Below, piece after piece: positions 8,502 through 18,559 of a stretch of 64,000 nucleotides of DNA. Location of the stretch: NCBI GenBank assembly GCA_014960805.1, contig CP063163.1, forward strand, positions 3,056,001 through 3,120,000, in the 5' to 3' direction. The notes under the pieces are model-generated. The model saw only the letters and a list, made by a program, of their open reading frames with translations. It was not told the origin of the DNA and did not search any database. Position 1 is the stretch's first letter. Every line of letters starts with the position of its first letter. A program made the position numbers and the translations under genes. Source of the stretch: Cytobacillus suaedae. GTDB taxonomy: Bacteria; Bacillota; Bacilli; Bacillales; Bacillaceae_L.

Positions 8502-10052
8502 TTATAAAGGAATGTTTCCATGTTTCTTTTTAGGTCTATCTTCTTTTTTATTTCGTAGCATCTCTAATGCCTGAACAATTTTAATTCGCGTTTCTCTTGG
8601 ATCAATTACGTCATCTACCATCCCTTGGCTTGCTGCAACATATGGATTCGCAAACTTCTCACGGTATTCCTCAATTTTTTGAGCACGTGTTGCTTCTGGA
8701 TCACTACTTTCTGCAATTTCACGTGCAAAAATAATGTTCGCTGCTCCTTGTGGACCCATAACTGCAATCTCAGCATTTGGCCAAGCAAATACTAAATCAG
8801 CACCGATTGATTTACTATTAAGCGCAACATAAGCCCCACCGTATGCCTTTCTAAGAATAACAGTCAATTTGGGAACAATAGCTTCTGAATAAGCATATAA
8901 GATTTTTGCTCCATGTCGTATAATTCCACCATGCTCCTGTTTTACTCCTGGGAAGAATCCAGTTACATCTTCAAATGTAATAATCGGAATATTAAAGGAG
9001 TCACAGAATCGAATAAATCTTGCGGCCTTATCTGAAGAATCAATATCAAGTCCACCCGCTAGCACCTTAGGCTGATTACATACTAATCCTACTACTTCTC
9101 CTTTAATTCTAGCCATCCCAACGACGATATTTTTTGCAAAGTCTTTATGAATTTCCATAAAGCTTTTCTCGTCAACAACCTGCTCAATTACCTTTCTAAC
9201 ATCATAAGGACGAAGTGCATCAAAAGGAATGGCGTCTGTTAAATCTGGACGATAATCGTCATCACCATCTGTATCGATACGTGGCGGCTTTTCTTCATTG
9301 TTTTGCGGTAAATAACTTAGAAGCTTTCTAACCTCAGCAATAACCTCTTCTTCTGTTTGCCCAGAAAAATGTGCATTACCACTGATTGTATTATGTACTT
9401 TTGCTCCTCCTAAATCCTCAGAGCTAATTTTTTCACCAGTAACTGTTTCAATTACCTTTGGTCCTGTGATAAACATTTGGCTAGTTTTTTCAACCATGAA
9501 CACAAAGTCAGTGATGGCAGGAGAATAAACCGCTCCACCAGCACAAGGCCCCATAATAACAGAGATTTGTGGGATAACCCCAGAATAGATAGCATTTCTG
9601 TAGAATATATGGCCATACCCATCTAATGACACAACACCTTCTTGAATTCTTGCCCCACCAGAATCATTTAACCCAACGAAAGGTGCCCCATTTTTTGCAG
9701 CAAGGTCCATAACATTTGCTATTTTCTTAGCATGCATTTCTCCTAATGCTCCACCAAACACAGTAAAATCCTGCGAGAATAAATAAATCGGACGTCCATT
9801 AACTTTTCCATAGCCTGTTACAACACCATCTCCAGGACCTTTTTTACCCTCTAGACCAAAATCACGGCTACGATGCTCTATAAAAGGATTAAGTTCAACA
9901 AATGTCCCTTCATCTACTAGTAATTCAATTCGTTCACGTGCAGTTAGCTTTCCTTTTTCATGCTGTTTTTCAATTCTCTCATCTCCGCCACCCAACTCTA
10001 CCTCTCTACGACGATCATAAAGTTCATTTATCTTTTCATAGATGTCTATCAT
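8502..10052 (-). CDS. mmdA: Acyl-CoA carboxylase carboxyltransferase subunit (propionyl-CoA/methylmalonyl-CoA type)
   Basis: 516 aa, the YqjD position. Two crotonase-like carboxyltransferase halves are visible: LNDSGGARIQEGV and GPCAGGAVYSPA in the N half, GGAYVALNSKSIGAD in the C half. This subunit moves CO2 between carboxybiotin and propionyl-CoA. The gene starts 2 bp after the epimerase gene, so the pair makes and epimerises methylmalonyl-CoA for the mutase encoded at 14-18 kb. No dedicated biotin carboxylase or carrier lies beside it. The alpha subunit must come from elsewhere, or AccC/AccB at 44-46 kb might be shared (inference). Confidence 0.93.
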   Translation of the reverse strand: MIDIYEKINELYDRRREVELGGGDERIEKQHEKGKLTARERIELLVDEGTFVELNPFIEHRSRDFGLEGKKGPGDGVVTGYGKVNGRPIYLFSQDFTVFGGALGEMHAKKIANVMDLAAKNGAPFVGLNDSGGARIQEGVVSLDGYGHIFYRNAIYSGVIPQISVIMGPCAGGAVYSPAITDFVFMVEKTSQMFITGPKVIETVTGEKISSEDLGGAKVHNTISGNAHFSGQTEEEVIAEVRKLLSYLPQNNEEKPPRIDTDGDDDYRPDLTDAIPFDALRPYDVRKVIEQVVDEKSFMEIHKDFAKNIVVGMARIKGEVVGLVCNQPKVLAGGLDIDSSDKAARFIRFCDSFNIPIITFEDVTGFFPGVKQEHGGIIRHGAKILYAYSEAIVPKLTVILRKAYGGAYVALNSKSIGADLVFAWPNAEIAVMGPQGAANIIFAREIAESSDPEATRAQKIEEYREKFANPYVAASQGMVDDVIDPRETRIKIVQALEMLRNKKEDRPKKKHGNIPL

Positions 10053-10054
10053 TT

Positions 10055-10471
10055 CTATTTCTCCTCCTTCAGCTTCTTTTCACAAAGCTCATAAAGTACA
10101 TTACCTGTGGATTTTGGGTGCATAAAAGCAATTTGTGCACCACCGGCTCCTGGTTTCGAAGTTTCATTTATCATTCGGATGCCTTCAGCTTTCATTTGCT
10201 GGATTCTTTCTTCAATCGAGTCAACACTTAATGCAATATGATGAATTCCTTCTCCGCGTTTTTGAATAAAACTAGCGATTGGACTCTCCTCGCTAATTGG
10301 TTCTAGTAACTCTATTTTTGATTCACCAATTTTTATAAATGCAACTTTTACTTTTTGGGATTCAACTGTCTCTATACCTTCTAAAGTAAGCTTCAGTGTT
10401 TCAATATAGAATGGTAATTGTTCTTCAATACTTGAAACAGCAATTCCTATATGGTCTATTTTTTTTATCAT
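10055..10471 (-). CDS. mce: Methylmalonyl-CoA epimerase
   Basis: 138 aa, vicinal-oxygen-chelate (glyoxalase) fold in two halves. Metal ligands are expected at IDHIGIAV (His near residue 6), HHIALSV (near 75) and the C-terminal LYEL glutamate. It interconverts (S)- and (R)-methylmalonyl-CoA, linking the carboxylase to the mutase. The open frame extends to a TTG at 10477, but the ATG at 10471 follows GGGAGGGAG at proper distance and gives the standard N-terminus MIKKIDHIGIA. It is the first gene of the mce-mmdA pair. Confidence 0.93.
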   Translation of the reverse strand: MIKKIDHIGIAVSSIEEQLPFYIETLKLTLEGIETVESQKVKVAFIKIGESKIELLEPISEESPIASFIQKRGEGIHHIALSVDSIEERIQQMKAEGIRMINETSKPGAGGAQIAFMHPKSTGNVLYELCEKKLKEEK

Positions 10472-10491
10472 AAACAATGCTCCCTCCCAAC

Positions 10492-10501
10492 CGAGCGCTC
10501 G
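10492..10501. promoter_or_regulatory. Palindromic operator candidate upstream of mce
   Basis: CGAGCGCTCG, a perfect 10-bp palindrome, lies just upstream of the mce ribosome binding site. It sits in the partly symmetric context AACCGAGCGCTCGCTCAT. The composition is strikingly GC-rich for this AT-rich leader and resembles TetR-family operators. The regulator is not identified. Confidence 0.45.
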
Positions 10502-10673
10502 CTCATAGATGTAAACGGATTCATTAAAACATATTCTCTATTTTAGCATGAACTTACACAAATTTGTCTATTTTCAGCAAAATCCAACTTGAAATGTAGA
10601 AGTATTTTCAACTTGTCCACATATCATATTCGGGGTAAAATAAAAGGTATAAATATGTTTTGAGGGGGATACT

Positions 10674-10766
10674 ATGACTCGTAAAACTCAAAAAGTAGTA
10701 GTATATTTGATGATTGGTACGATGGTGATTACAACATTATTAGCTGGAGCTAGTATGTGGCTATAG
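10674..10766 (+). CDS. Stressosome-associated miniprotein Prli42
   Basis: 30 aa: a basic N-terminus (MTRKTQKV) followed by one hydrophobic membrane segment and a short tail ending SMWL. A strong GAGGGGGAT ribosome binding site precedes the ATG, and an intrinsic terminator follows the TAG. The pattern matches Prli42, the membrane miniprotein described in Listeria and conserved in Bacillus, which anchors the stressosome (RsbR complex). The general-stress role is known for the family; here it is inferred from sequence resemblance only. Confidence 0.8.
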   Translation: MTRKTQKVVVYLMIGTMVITTLLAGASMWL

Positions 10767-10779
10767 TCAATACGTGAGA

Positions 10780-10814
10780 AAGGGTGATTCTTAATATAAG
10801 AATCACCCTTTTCT
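10780..10814. terminator. Bidirectional terminator between prli42 and the L,D-transpeptidase
   Basis: A 13-bp perfect stem, AAGGGTGATTCTT (10780-10792) with AAGAATCACCCTT (10798-10810). T-rich flanks on both strands let it serve both convergent genes. Confidence 0.85.
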
Positions 10815-10816
10815 AT

Positions 10817-11326
10817 TTAAGGTATTGCCCTCTTAATTTTTGCTACTTGTTCAAAACTTATATCCTTTGAGTAAATATAAACTTTTGTTCCTACTGGGAC
10901 TTTATTAAATAGATTTTCAACATTCTTGTTATGCATCCGGACACATCCATTGGACACATACTTTCCAATCGATTCCTCATTGTTTGTACCATGTATTCCG
11001 TATATCCTTCCGTCTGTTTCCCTGGCATCAAAGCCCAACCACCTTGTACCTAGTGGATTGTTCTTAGAACCACCAATGATGTCTTTTCTTCTGTAATATG
11101 GGTCCTTTGCTTTTACTGTAATCGTGTATTCACCTTCGGGAGTCATGTCAGCAGTGACACCAGTGGCAATGGGGTACACCTCTTGAATCGCACCATAATT
11201 AACATATGCTAACTCATTAGTGTGTTTGTTGATGATAATATAAGGGTCTCCAATAAGAGGATTTTGTCCTAATGGCCAAATAGGGGACAGGGTAACTGCT
11301 ATGACTAGTGAAAAAATAAGTTTCAT
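10817..11326 (-). CDS. L,D-transpeptidase (YkuD domain)
   Basis: 169 aa with an N-terminal hydrophobic signal/anchor (residues 1-18), then a YkuD domain. The catalytic motif is complete: His112 in IHGTN and Cys128 in SNGCVRM. These enzymes form 3-3 peptide cross-links or attach proteins in peptidoglycan, outside the membrane. No LysM domain is present, unlike B. subtilis YkuD, so wall targeting is by the signal segment alone. It lies between prli42 and a FUSC-type protein, where B. subtilis has the unrelated yqjB. The start ATG is 22 codons upstream of the conserved GDPYIII strand. Confidence 0.92.
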   Translation of the reverse strand: MKLIFSLVIAVTLSPIWPLGQNPLIGDPYIIINKHTNELAYVNYGAIQEVYPIATGVTADMTPEGEYTITVKAKDPYYRRKDIIGGSKNNPLGTRWLGFDARETDGRIYGIHGTNNEESIGKYVSNGCVRMHNKNVENLFNKVPVGTKVYIYSKDISFEQVAKIKRAIP

Positions 11327-11391
11327 ATTAGATACTCACCCTTTATTTAACAGATGCTTTTAGTTTCTTCCAAAAATACGATCACTACTCA

Positions 11392-12336
11392 TCATTTTCC
11401 CCATTCAAGCTTAATGAGTAAATATTGTTCAAATTCCTTAAGTAACACTAACAGAGCTGCTCTAGCTTCAAATTCTTCTCTTGTTTCTGGTAGTTCCATT
11501 AAGATAAATTCTTTCTTCATTTCTTCTAATTTCCCAAGAAACCTAACAACGGTATTACCAGGATGAATGGCTTCAGAAACCTCTTCTATAAAATCTGCAA
11601 TCATCCTACCTTGTTCCACTGAATGCGTAATGATTGTTAAAATAGGTAGCATTCGAGAAATACTTTCAAATTGTTTTTCTCTCATTTTAAAATAATTATA
11701 ATATTGGTTCTCATTTCGCAAAAAATGGTTTTCAACATCTCTAAAGGCCAGAGATTTTGCACTTGCTAATAATTCTTCTGTTTCTGTAAGCTCTTTTCCG
11801 TCCCAACTATAATCCTGTAAACGAAGATACTGAATCATTTCATGAAAAATGATAGCAAACTTTTCCTCAACTTCAGCTTGATACCTTTGAAGCTCCTTCT
11901 CAACACTTGGCATATACATGTTGACAAGTAGTGCAACACCTATTCCAATACTTATCAATCCTAATTCATTTAGGATTAAATCTATAGTAACCGCTCCAGC
12001 ACTAAAAAAATGAAATAAAATGACCGCGCTCGTTACAATTCCTTCATTAGCTTTTAGCATGACTAGTGTTGGGATGAAAAACAATAACAAAACACCTATT
12101 GAGAGTGCGTTGTACCCTAATGTTTCAAAAAAGATAAATGAAAAAACAATTGCGAGTGTACAAGCCAAAAAGCGTTCCCAAGAGCTTCTAAGCGATTTTT
12201 TCTTAGTGACCTGAATACAAAGAATCGTTAGAATTCCCGCTGACGCAAAATTTTCTAACTGTAGTAACTGAGCAATAAATATGGCAGTTGATGCACCTAT
12301 AGCCGTTTTAATCGTTCTATATCCTATTCTAAACAT
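11392..12336 (-). CDS. yqjA: Aromatic acid exporter/FUSC-type membrane protein (YqjA)
   Basis: 314 aa. Roughly the first 145 residues form several hydrophobic segments (ASTAIFIAQLLQL, ILTILCIQV, ACTLAIVFSFIFF, VLLLFFIPTLVML, LGLISIGIGVALLV). The remainder is helical and charged and predicted cytoplasmic. This is the architecture of the DUF939/aromatic-acid-exporter family. B. subtilis yqjA occupies the same place. A second family member lies at 18.6 kb on the other strand; the two flank the mutase cluster. The transport substrate is not known. Confidence 0.85.
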   Translation of the reverse strand: MFRIGYRTIKTAIGASTAIFIAQLLQLENFASAGILTILCIQVTKKKSLRSSWERFLACTLAIVFSFIFFETLGYNALSIGVLLLFFIPTLVMLKANEGIVTSAVILFHFFSAGAVTIDLILNELGLISIGIGVALLVNMYMPSVEKELQRYQAEVEEKFAIIFHEMIQYLRLQDYSWDGKELTETEELLASAKSLAFRDVENHFLRNENQYYNYFKMREKQFESISRMLPILTIITHSVEQGRMIADFIEEVSEAIHPGNTVVRFLGKLEEMKKEFILMELPETREEFEARAALLVLLKEFEQYLLIKLEWGK

Positions 12337-12431
12337 TTGTATTTTCTCCTAGCCAATATTAAGTTAGATTGCCTTTATTGACCTTCCTAGCCCCTTCTAT
12401 TATTTTCACATAGCACTGAATTATTTCATAG

Positions 12432-12465
12432 CAGTAAAAAAGAAGCCATTTGATTTGGCTTCTTA
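12432..12465 (-). terminator. Terminator of brxB
   Basis: AGAAGCC / GGCTTCT stem (12441-12463) overlapping the brxB stop codon, followed on the minus strand by a T-run. Confidence 0.85.
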
Positions 12466-12900
12466 CACTTCTTCACAATATTTTGCAAAAGCATCTTGTA
12501 ACTTATTGATAACAGCCATCGGCTCGTGTCCTTCAATTTCATGACGCTCAATCATTGTTAGGATTTTACCATCTTTTAGTAGGGCAAATGATGGCGATGA
12601 TGGTGGATACCCTTCAAAATAAGTTCTTGCTTTTTCAGTAGCCGCTTTGTCTTGGCCAGCAAAAACTGTCACTAATTGATCAGGGCGCTTATCATAATGA
12701 ACCGAATGTGCTGCAGCTGGACGAGCAATCCCTCCTGCACACCCACATACCGAGTTTACCATAACAAGTGTTGTCCCTTTACGGTTAAATACTTCATCCA
12801 CTTCTTCTGGAGTTTTTAATTCATCATATCCTGCAGCTACGATTTCTTTACGTGCTTGTACGACGATATCATTCATAAAAAGATTAAAGTCCATACTCAT
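12463..12900 (-). CDS. brxB: Bacilliredoxin BrxB
   Basis: 145 aa, almost colinear with B. subtilis YqiW (BrxB). The redox motif is Cys-Gly-Cys at residues 52-54 (NSVCGCAGG). The C-terminal half is conserved, with [13 protein letters not shown] and [10 protein letters not shown]. Bacilliredoxins remove bacillithiol from S-bacillithiolated proteins after oxidative stress, in the cytoplasm. The gene is monocistronic here, with its own terminator, between yqjA and meaB. Confidence 0.97.
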   Translation of the reverse strand: MSMDFNLFMNDIVVQARKEIVAAGYDELKTPEEVDEVFNRKGTTLVMVNSVCGCAGGIARPAAAHSVHYDKRPDQLVTVFAGQDKAATEKARTYFEGYPPSSPSFALLKDGKILTMIERHEIEGHEPMAVINKLQDAFAKYCEEV

Positions 12901-12990
12901 CTATACAATCTCTCCTTATTTAAAAATCCGATACTACACTATCATAACAATAATCTTTCGCGTGTGACAAATTTTACTCTCTAGGAAAAG

Positions 12991-14118
12991 TTACTTTGTT
13001 TTTCTTTCATAGAAATCTAATATCTCTTTAACACCTTTGGTTACGGTTTGGTTACCTAACAACACATCTTGCTCTAGGCTTGGTAGCTTTGCCTTAATGG
13101 TTGGATCTGAGAAAAAACTAGATATTAAGTGATCTTTAATCATTGCATCGATCCATTCTCTTAACTGGCTTTGGCGCCTTTTTTCAAAAGTTCCACTATT
13201 CTTAGTTTCAGACTCAAATTGTAGAATCGTATTCCACAAATGATCAATACCTTCTCCATATAGTGCTGATGCAGTATAAGCTTTCGTAAGCCACCCTTCC
13301 GTAGCTGGCCTTAAGTAATGAAGTATTCGATTATACTCTGCTTGTGTTGCTATAGCCTTTGCTTTATTATCACCATCTGCCTTGTTAATAAGAAGTGCAT
13401 CAGCTAGCTCCATAACCCCTTTTTTCATTCCTTGAAGCTCATCACCTGCACCTGTAAGGACCAATAAAAGAAAAAAATCAACCATGCTTCGTACAACAAC
13501 TTCACTTTGCCCTACGCCAATTGTTTCTACCAAAATGACATCATAGCCTGCTGCTTCACAAAGGAGGATGGTTTCTCTTGTCTTTCGATTCACGCCACCT
13601 AAGGTGCCTCCAGAGGGAGAAGGACGTACAAAGGCCCTTCGATCTCTAGAAAGCTCTTCCATTCGGGTTTTATCCCCCAAAATACTGCCACCAGTTACAC
13701 TACTACTAGGATCAACCGCCAAAACAGCAACTCTATGACCCTTTGCACATAAGTATTTCCCAAAGGCCTCAATAAAAGTACTTTTACCTGCACCTGGAAC
13801 ACCTGTAATTCCAATTCGAATTGACTTCCCGACATGAGGAAGAAGCTCGTTTATTACTTCTTGGGCTTTTTCTAAATGCTTTGTAGCATTGCTCTCCACT
13901 AGTGTAATGGCCTGGGCCAAAATCGTTCTATCATTTTTTAACACACCTGAAACATATTCGTCGACGGTTCGATCATGTTTCTTTATAAACTTGCGGGAAC
14001 GAGGAGACACCGCGTCATTACTTCCCCTTTCAATCCCCTTCATTACATTTGTGGTAAACGAAAGATCATCCAGTTTGTCCTTTGGGACCCATTCCGGTCG
14101 ATTACGATCATTCGTCAT
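12991..14118 (-). CDS. meaB: Methylmalonyl-CoA mutase-associated G-protein MeaB
   Basis: 375 aa. P-loop GVPGAGKST at residues 106-114, [18 protein letters not shown] (switch region) after it, ETIGVGQSE, and the guanine-specificity motif NKAD near residue 245. MeaB uses GTP to gate adenosylcobalamin delivery to methylmalonyl-CoA mutase and protects it from inactivation. The start overlaps the 3' end of the large mutase subunit by 11 bp, indicating translational coupling in a mutA-scpA-meaB operon. No adenosyltransferase gene follows. Confidence 0.96.
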   Translation of the reverse strand: MTNDRNRPEWVPKDKLDDLSFTTNVMKGIERGSNDAVSPRSRKFIKKHDRTVDEYVSGVLKNDRTILAQAITLVESNATKHLEKAQEVINELLPHVGKSIRIGITGVPGAGKSTFIEAFGKYLCAKGHRVAVLAVDPSSSVTGGSILGDKTRMEELSRDRRAFVRPSPSGGTLGGVNRKTRETILLCEAAGYDVILVETIGVGQSEVVVRSMVDFFLLLVLTGAGDELQGMKKGVMELADALLINKADGDNKAKAIATQAEYNRILHYLRPATEGWLTKAYTASALYGEGIDHLWNTILQFESETKNSGTFEKRRQSQLREWIDAMIKDHLISSFFSDPTIKAKLPSLEQDVLLGNQTVTKGVKEILDFYERKTK

Positions 14119-16315
14119 CTAATTCCACTTCCTCATAGCCAAGGCGATGATATATTTCTTCGATAACCTTCTGAGCGGCTACTGGAATGACTGTTCCTGG
14201 TCCAAAAATGGCAGCAGCACCTTGCTCACGTAAATAATGATAGTCTTGAGCAGGAATGACTCCTCCTACTACTACAATAATGTCTTCTCTTCCTAGTCTT
14301 TTTAGCTCTTCAATTAATTGTGGTAACAACGTTTTATGCCCTGCAGCTAAGGAGCTCATCCCCACAACATGAACATCATTTTCCACCGCTTGTAGAGCCG
14401 TTTCTTCAGGTGTTTGGAATAATGGTCCAATATCTACATCAAAGCCTAAATCAGCGAACGCAGTTGCTATTACCTTCGCTCCACGGTCATGTCCGTCTTG
14501 ACCCATTTTAGCAATCATGATTCTTGGGCGACGCCCTTCTAATTCTAAAAATTCGTCAGCCATTGCTTTCACTTTTACTATTTCATCTTCATTGGAGAAT
14601 TCTGCGCTATACACACCAGAAATAGAGCGAATAACAGCCTTGTGGCGTTTAGCTACTTTCTCAATCGCATCAGATATTTCACCTAAACTTGCCCTAGCAC
14701 GAGCAGCATTAACCGCAAGCTCTAACAGATTACCCTTTCCTATCTCTGTTGCTTCTGTTAAAGCATTAAGTGTTTCTTGAACTTTTTCTTCGTCTCTTTC
14801 CGATCGTAATTTCTCAAGATTCTCAATTTGTTTTAATCGTACAGCTGTATTATCGATATCTAAAATATCAAGTGGGTCTTCTTTCTCAAGTCGATATTTA
14901 TTTACACCAATAATCGACTCTTTTCCTGAATCTATTTTTGCTTGACGTCGTGCGGATGCTTCTTCAATTCTCATTTTTGGTAGACCTGTTTCAATAGCCT
15001 TGGCCATCCCTCCAAGTCCTTCGATTTCTTCAATATGCTTCCATGCACGTTCAACTAGTTCGTTTGTTAATGTCTCGACATAATATGAACCACCCCAAGG
15101 GTCAATAACATTTGTTATGCCAGTCTCGTCTTGTAAATATAACTGCGTATTTCGGGCAATTCGAGCAGAAAAATCTGTTGGTAACGCAATCGCTTCATCT
15201 AGCGCATTTGTATGTAAGGATTGTGTATGTCCTAACGAAGCTGCCAATGCCTCAATACATGTTCGAGTAACGTTATTATATGGGTCCTGTTCTGTTAAAC
15301 TCCATCCAGATGTTTGAGAGTGTGTTCGAAGTGCCAAAGATTTTGGGTTCTTTGGATTAAACTGCTTCATCATTTTCGCCCAAATTAACCTGGCTGCTCT
15401 CATCTTTGCAACTTCCATGAAATAATTCATACCAATTGCCCAAAAGAAGGATAGGCGTGGCGCAAAAGAGTCAATGTCTATCCCTGCAGCAATACCGGTT
15501 CTTACATATTCAAGACCATCTGCTAACGTATAGGCAAGCTCTAAATCTGCAGGTGCACCTGCTTCCTGCATATGATATCCTGAAATACTTATACTATTAA
15601 ACTTCGGCATGTTTTTTGAAGTGTATTCAAAAATATCAGCGATAATTTTCATAGACGTTTCTGGTGGATAGATGTACGTATTCCGAACCATGTACTCTTT
15701 TAAAATATCATTTTGGATCGTTCCAGTAAGTTTTTCTTGGGTAACCCCTTGTTCCTCAGCAGTAACAATGTAAAATGCCATGATTGGTAATACAGCACCG
15801 TTCATTGTCATTGAAACAGACATTTGATCGAGTGGTATTTCATCAAACAGTACCTTCATATCTAGAATGGAATCTATAGCCACACCCGCTTTACCTACAT
15901 CACCGACTACTCTCGGATGGTCAGAATCATAACCACGGTGAGTGGCTAAATCAAAGGCTACAGACAATCCTTTCTGTCCCATTGCTAAATTACGTCTATA
16001 AAAGGCATTACTTTCTTCAGCGGTCGAGAATCCAGCATATTGCCTTACAGTCCAAGGTCTATTAACATACATTGTTGGGTAAGGTCCTCTTAAATAAGGA
16101 GGTAAACCTGGCTGCATGTAATCAAGATGTTCAAAATCCTTCGTATCTTCATTTGTGTATAACGGCTTAAGAGCAATTTGTTCATTCGTTTCAAACAGAA
16201 GGTCTTCGAAGGTTTGATTGATTTCTCCCTCCACTTTTTTCTTCCAGTCTTCTACACTTACTTGTTGATTCTGGTTATACCATTTTACTGAAGAGAAATC
16301 GGGTCTCTTACTCAT
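14108..16315 (-). CDS. scpA: Methylmalonyl-CoA mutase large (catalytic) subunit
   Basis: 735 aa. N-terminal TIM barrel ([13 protein letters not shown] near residue 125) binds the CoA substrate. The C-terminal cobalamin domain carries the base-off motif in [12 protein letters not shown] (Asp-x-His-x-x-Gly) near residue 608, then [10 protein letters not shown] and VVVGGVIP. It catalyses (R)-methylmalonyl-CoA to succinyl-CoA with adenosylcobalamin, letting propionyl-CoA from odd-chain fatty acids, Val and Ile enter the TCA cycle. The start overlaps the small-subunit stop by 8 bp. Nothing suggests inactivation. Confidence 0.97.
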   Translation of the reverse strand: MSKRPDFSSVKWYNQNQQVSVEDWKKKVEGEINQTFEDLLFETNEQIALKPLYTNEDTKDFEHLDYMQPGLPPYLRGPYPTMYVNRPWTVRQYAGFSTAEESNAFYRRNLAMGQKGLSVAFDLATHRGYDSDHPRVVGDVGKAGVAIDSILDMKVLFDEIPLDQMSVSMTMNGAVLPIMAFYIVTAEEQGVTQEKLTGTIQNDILKEYMVRNTYIYPPETSMKIIADIFEYTSKNMPKFNSISISGYHMQEAGAPADLELAYTLADGLEYVRTGIAAGIDIDSFAPRLSFFWAIGMNYFMEVAKMRAARLIWAKMMKQFNPKNPKSLALRTHSQTSGWSLTEQDPYNNVTRTCIEALAASLGHTQSLHTNALDEAIALPTDFSARIARNTQLYLQDETGITNVIDPWGGSYYVETLTNELVERAWKHIEEIEGLGGMAKAIETGLPKMRIEEASARRQAKIDSGKESIIGVNKYRLEKEDPLDILDIDNTAVRLKQIENLEKLRSERDEEKVQETLNALTEATEIGKGNLLELAVNAARARASLGEISDAIEKVAKRHKAVIRSISGVYSAEFSNEDEIVKVKAMADEFLELEGRRPRIMIAKMGQDGHDRGAKVIATAFADLGFDVDIGPLFQTPEETALQAVENDVHVVGMSSLAAGHKTLLPQLIEELKRLGREDIIVVVGGVIPAQDYHYLREQGAAAIFGPGTVIPVAAQKVIEEIYHRLGYEEVELDDE

Positions 16316-18368
16316 CTACTGCTACCCCCATTTCTAGCTGTAATTTTTTCAATACTTCATAACAGTTTGATTTCATATGAATAAACCCAGAAATGCCTGC
16401 ATGTAAAAAGGACGCCTCAGTTTCTTTATCCTGCATGCCTGCAACATAAATTTTCGCATTCGGACTGAGTGTTTTAATTTGATTTGACAGCGGCTTAACA
16501 AACTCTTTATATAGTTCATCCGTTCCACATACAACAACAGTGGATAAGTCCATCTCTTGGTACCCTTTAACAGCAGCTTCTAAAGATGTATAACCTTCGT
16601 TTTTAAGCACCTCAAAACCACCCGCTTCAAAAAAACCAGTAATAAAATCAGTTCTAGGCTTATGCATGGGTAGAGTTCCTAAGTTTAGAAGACCTATCCT
16701 AGGAAAGCTACCTGTAGCCTCTTTATGCCTACTAGCTGCATTTCGTAATTCTTCAAAAGGCTCTGCTAATCTATGAGAATGAATAGGTTCAACTTGTATA
16801 TTGTTATTGTTAGTAGACTCAAATTGTCTAACTAATTCTTGCAGAGCAACTCCTTGAGTTACTAAATCCATGGTGCTGGTAAGTAGTGCTTCTTTACTTT
16901 CCTTAATACGGTCAATGTAATCACCGAGTGCTACACCAGCTAATTCCACTTCTGTGATAACCTTACTTGTAGTTCCTTCTAAATCAGTACCTTTCAGCTC
17001 TTTTTCCGAAAGGTTGGCATAGAAATTTGTCCCTACGATTTTTTCTTTACGTAATTTTACATTCTCTACTCTTTTGCCTGCTACCGTTTTGATACTTTCT
17101 TGAATAAATCCAGTTTGTAGCGCTTTAAGTATTCCACCTTGTTCCTCTACTTGTTGGAACAATGCCCAGGCATTTTCAGCTAAGTCATTGGTTAATGACT
17201 CAACATACCAAGACCCACCAGCTGGATCAACCACTTTATTCAAATGTGCTTCTTCTTTAAGAATTAGCTGAGTATTACGAGCAATTCTTCGTGAAAAGTA
17301 ATCTGCCTCTTTAGAAGGTTCATCAAAAGTAGAAACATGCAAACTATTTACTCCACCAATTACCGCAGCAAATGCCTCAGTGGTTGATCGTAGCATATTA
17401 ACATAAGGATCATAGACTGTTTTCGTATAAGCAGAAGTTCGTGCATGAATGTACATTTGCCCCGCCACTTTGTCTCCACCATAGACTTCAATAATTCTTG
17501 TCCATAACATTCTTGCAGCTCTTAGCTTCGAAATTTCCATGAACATATTAGATCCTACAGAATAGGAAAATGTCATTGATTTAGCAATGTCATTAATAGA
17601 TAGTCCTCGAGCAAGCCCTTCTTGGATATACTCAACTGCCGTAGCAATTGTGTACGCCAGCTCTTGAACCGCATTGGCACCACCATTATGATACGGGTGT
17701 CCATTTACAAGAACAGTTCGAAGCTGTGGAGTATGAACATTCGACCATTTTACGGTACTAGACATTAAGTCATATAGTTTTTCTAAAGAGATTGTAAGTG
17801 TTCCATCCTTCACTAGGGTTCCGATAGGATCCATTCCAATTGTTCCGCTTAGATTCTTGAGAGGAACCTGAGTTTCATTACTGTATGTGGCTACTAATGA
17901 AACAAATGGGAAAGAAAGAGCACCTGCATCAACAAAAAGAGGTAACTTCTCTAAATCAATGCCATCAAGTAACACCCTTACATCATCAAGTGTATTAATT
18001 GGAGAATCTACATTATCTATCACTAAGTTCAGCATGGTTAGTCCACGCTCAATATCATGTTTTATAATACGATTGGCTTCGTCTAGACTGGATACCTTAA
18101 GTTCTTGACTAACTTCCCAGGATTTCACAGCATTTCCTAATGGTTTAATCCCACGCTTATAGGACGTAAACCCAGGAAACTCGTTTATGTGGTCAAGATT
18201 TTTTGTATCTTCACTTGTGTATAAAGGCTTTAAAGTGATACCTTCATATGTATTCGTTAAAAGTTTTTCTAAAGGTTTTCCTTTTAAGGATTTTTCGGCC
18301 TCTTCTTTCCAAACCTTACTGTCTGCAGCTGGAAACTTCTGATTTTTCAAAGATTCAATGCTTTCCAA
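16308..18368 (-). CDS. mutA: Methylmalonyl-CoA mutase small subunit
   Basis: 686 aa, homologous to the large subunit along its length but with a degenerate cobalamin domain: [12 protein letters not shown] replaces the Asp-x-His-x-x-Gly loop. That is the hallmark of the non-catalytic beta subunit of the heterodimeric enzyme. It is the first gene of the operon; the ATG follows GGAGG. A cre-like site (18387-18400) lies 19 bp upstream of the start, suggesting catabolite control. I see no cobalamin riboswitch in the short leader. Confidence 0.95.
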   Translation of the reverse strand: MESIESLKNQKFPAADSKVWKEEAEKSLKGKPLEKLLTNTYEGITLKPLYTSEDTKNLDHINEFPGFTSYKRGIKPLGNAVKSWEVSQELKVSSLDEANRIIKHDIERGLTMLNLVIDNVDSPINTLDDVRVLLDGIDLEKLPLFVDAGALSFPFVSLVATYSNETQVPLKNLSGTIGMDPIGTLVKDGTLTISLEKLYDLMSSTVKWSNVHTPQLRTVLVNGHPYHNGGANAVQELAYTIATAVEYIQEGLARGLSINDIAKSMTFSYSVGSNMFMEISKLRAARMLWTRIIEVYGGDKVAGQMYIHARTSAYTKTVYDPYVNMLRSTTEAFAAVIGGVNSLHVSTFDEPSKEADYFSRRIARNTQLILKEEAHLNKVVDPAGGSWYVESLTNDLAENAWALFQQVEEQGGILKALQTGFIQESIKTVAGKRVENVKLRKEKIVGTNFYANLSEKELKGTDLEGTTSKVITEVELAGVALGDYIDRIKESKEALLTSTMDLVTQGVALQELVRQFESTNNNNIQVEPIHSHRLAEPFEELRNAASRHKEATGSFPRIGLLNLGTLPMHKPRTDFITGFFEAGGFEVLKNEGYTSLEAAVKGYQEMDLSTVVVCGTDELYKEFVKPLSNQIKTLSPNAKIYVAGMQDKETEASFLHAGISGFIHMKSNCYEVLKKLQLEMGVAVDE

Positions 18369-18386
18369 ATGACTGCCTCCTTTAAT

Positions 18387-18400
18387 CGTAATCGCTTACA
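18387..18400 (-). promoter_or_regulatory. cre-like CcpA site upstream of mutA
   Basis: On the minus strand TGTAAGCGATTACG, close to the catabolite-responsive element consensus TGWAANCGNTNWCA with a mismatch at the last position. It lies between the presumed promoter and the mutA ribosome binding site, where CcpA would block transcription. Confidence 0.4.
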
Positions 18401-18491
18401 AAATAGTTGGTTATACTTTAATAATACTAGTATATCATTTTTAAACTAGCATTTGATGATGGGTTGTTTAAAAATTCCGTATTTAACTCTA

Positions 18492-18519
18492 TTAGCATTT
18501 TATCCCATAATTGTATACT
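18492..18519 (+). promoter_or_regulatory. Sigma-A-type promoter for the FUSC gene
   Basis: TTAGCA (18492-18497), 16-bp spacer, TATACT (18514-18519), about 40 bp before the ATG at 18560. Confidence 0.4.
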
Positions 18520-18559
18520 ATAGGTGTGTAGCCTAACTGTTTATATAAGGAATGTTGAT

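Noticed and set aside
18369-18523. Cobalamin riboswitch before the mutase operon
   Set aside because: The leader is too short and no B12-box-like segment or multi-stem structure is visible; the same holds for the nrdJ leader.
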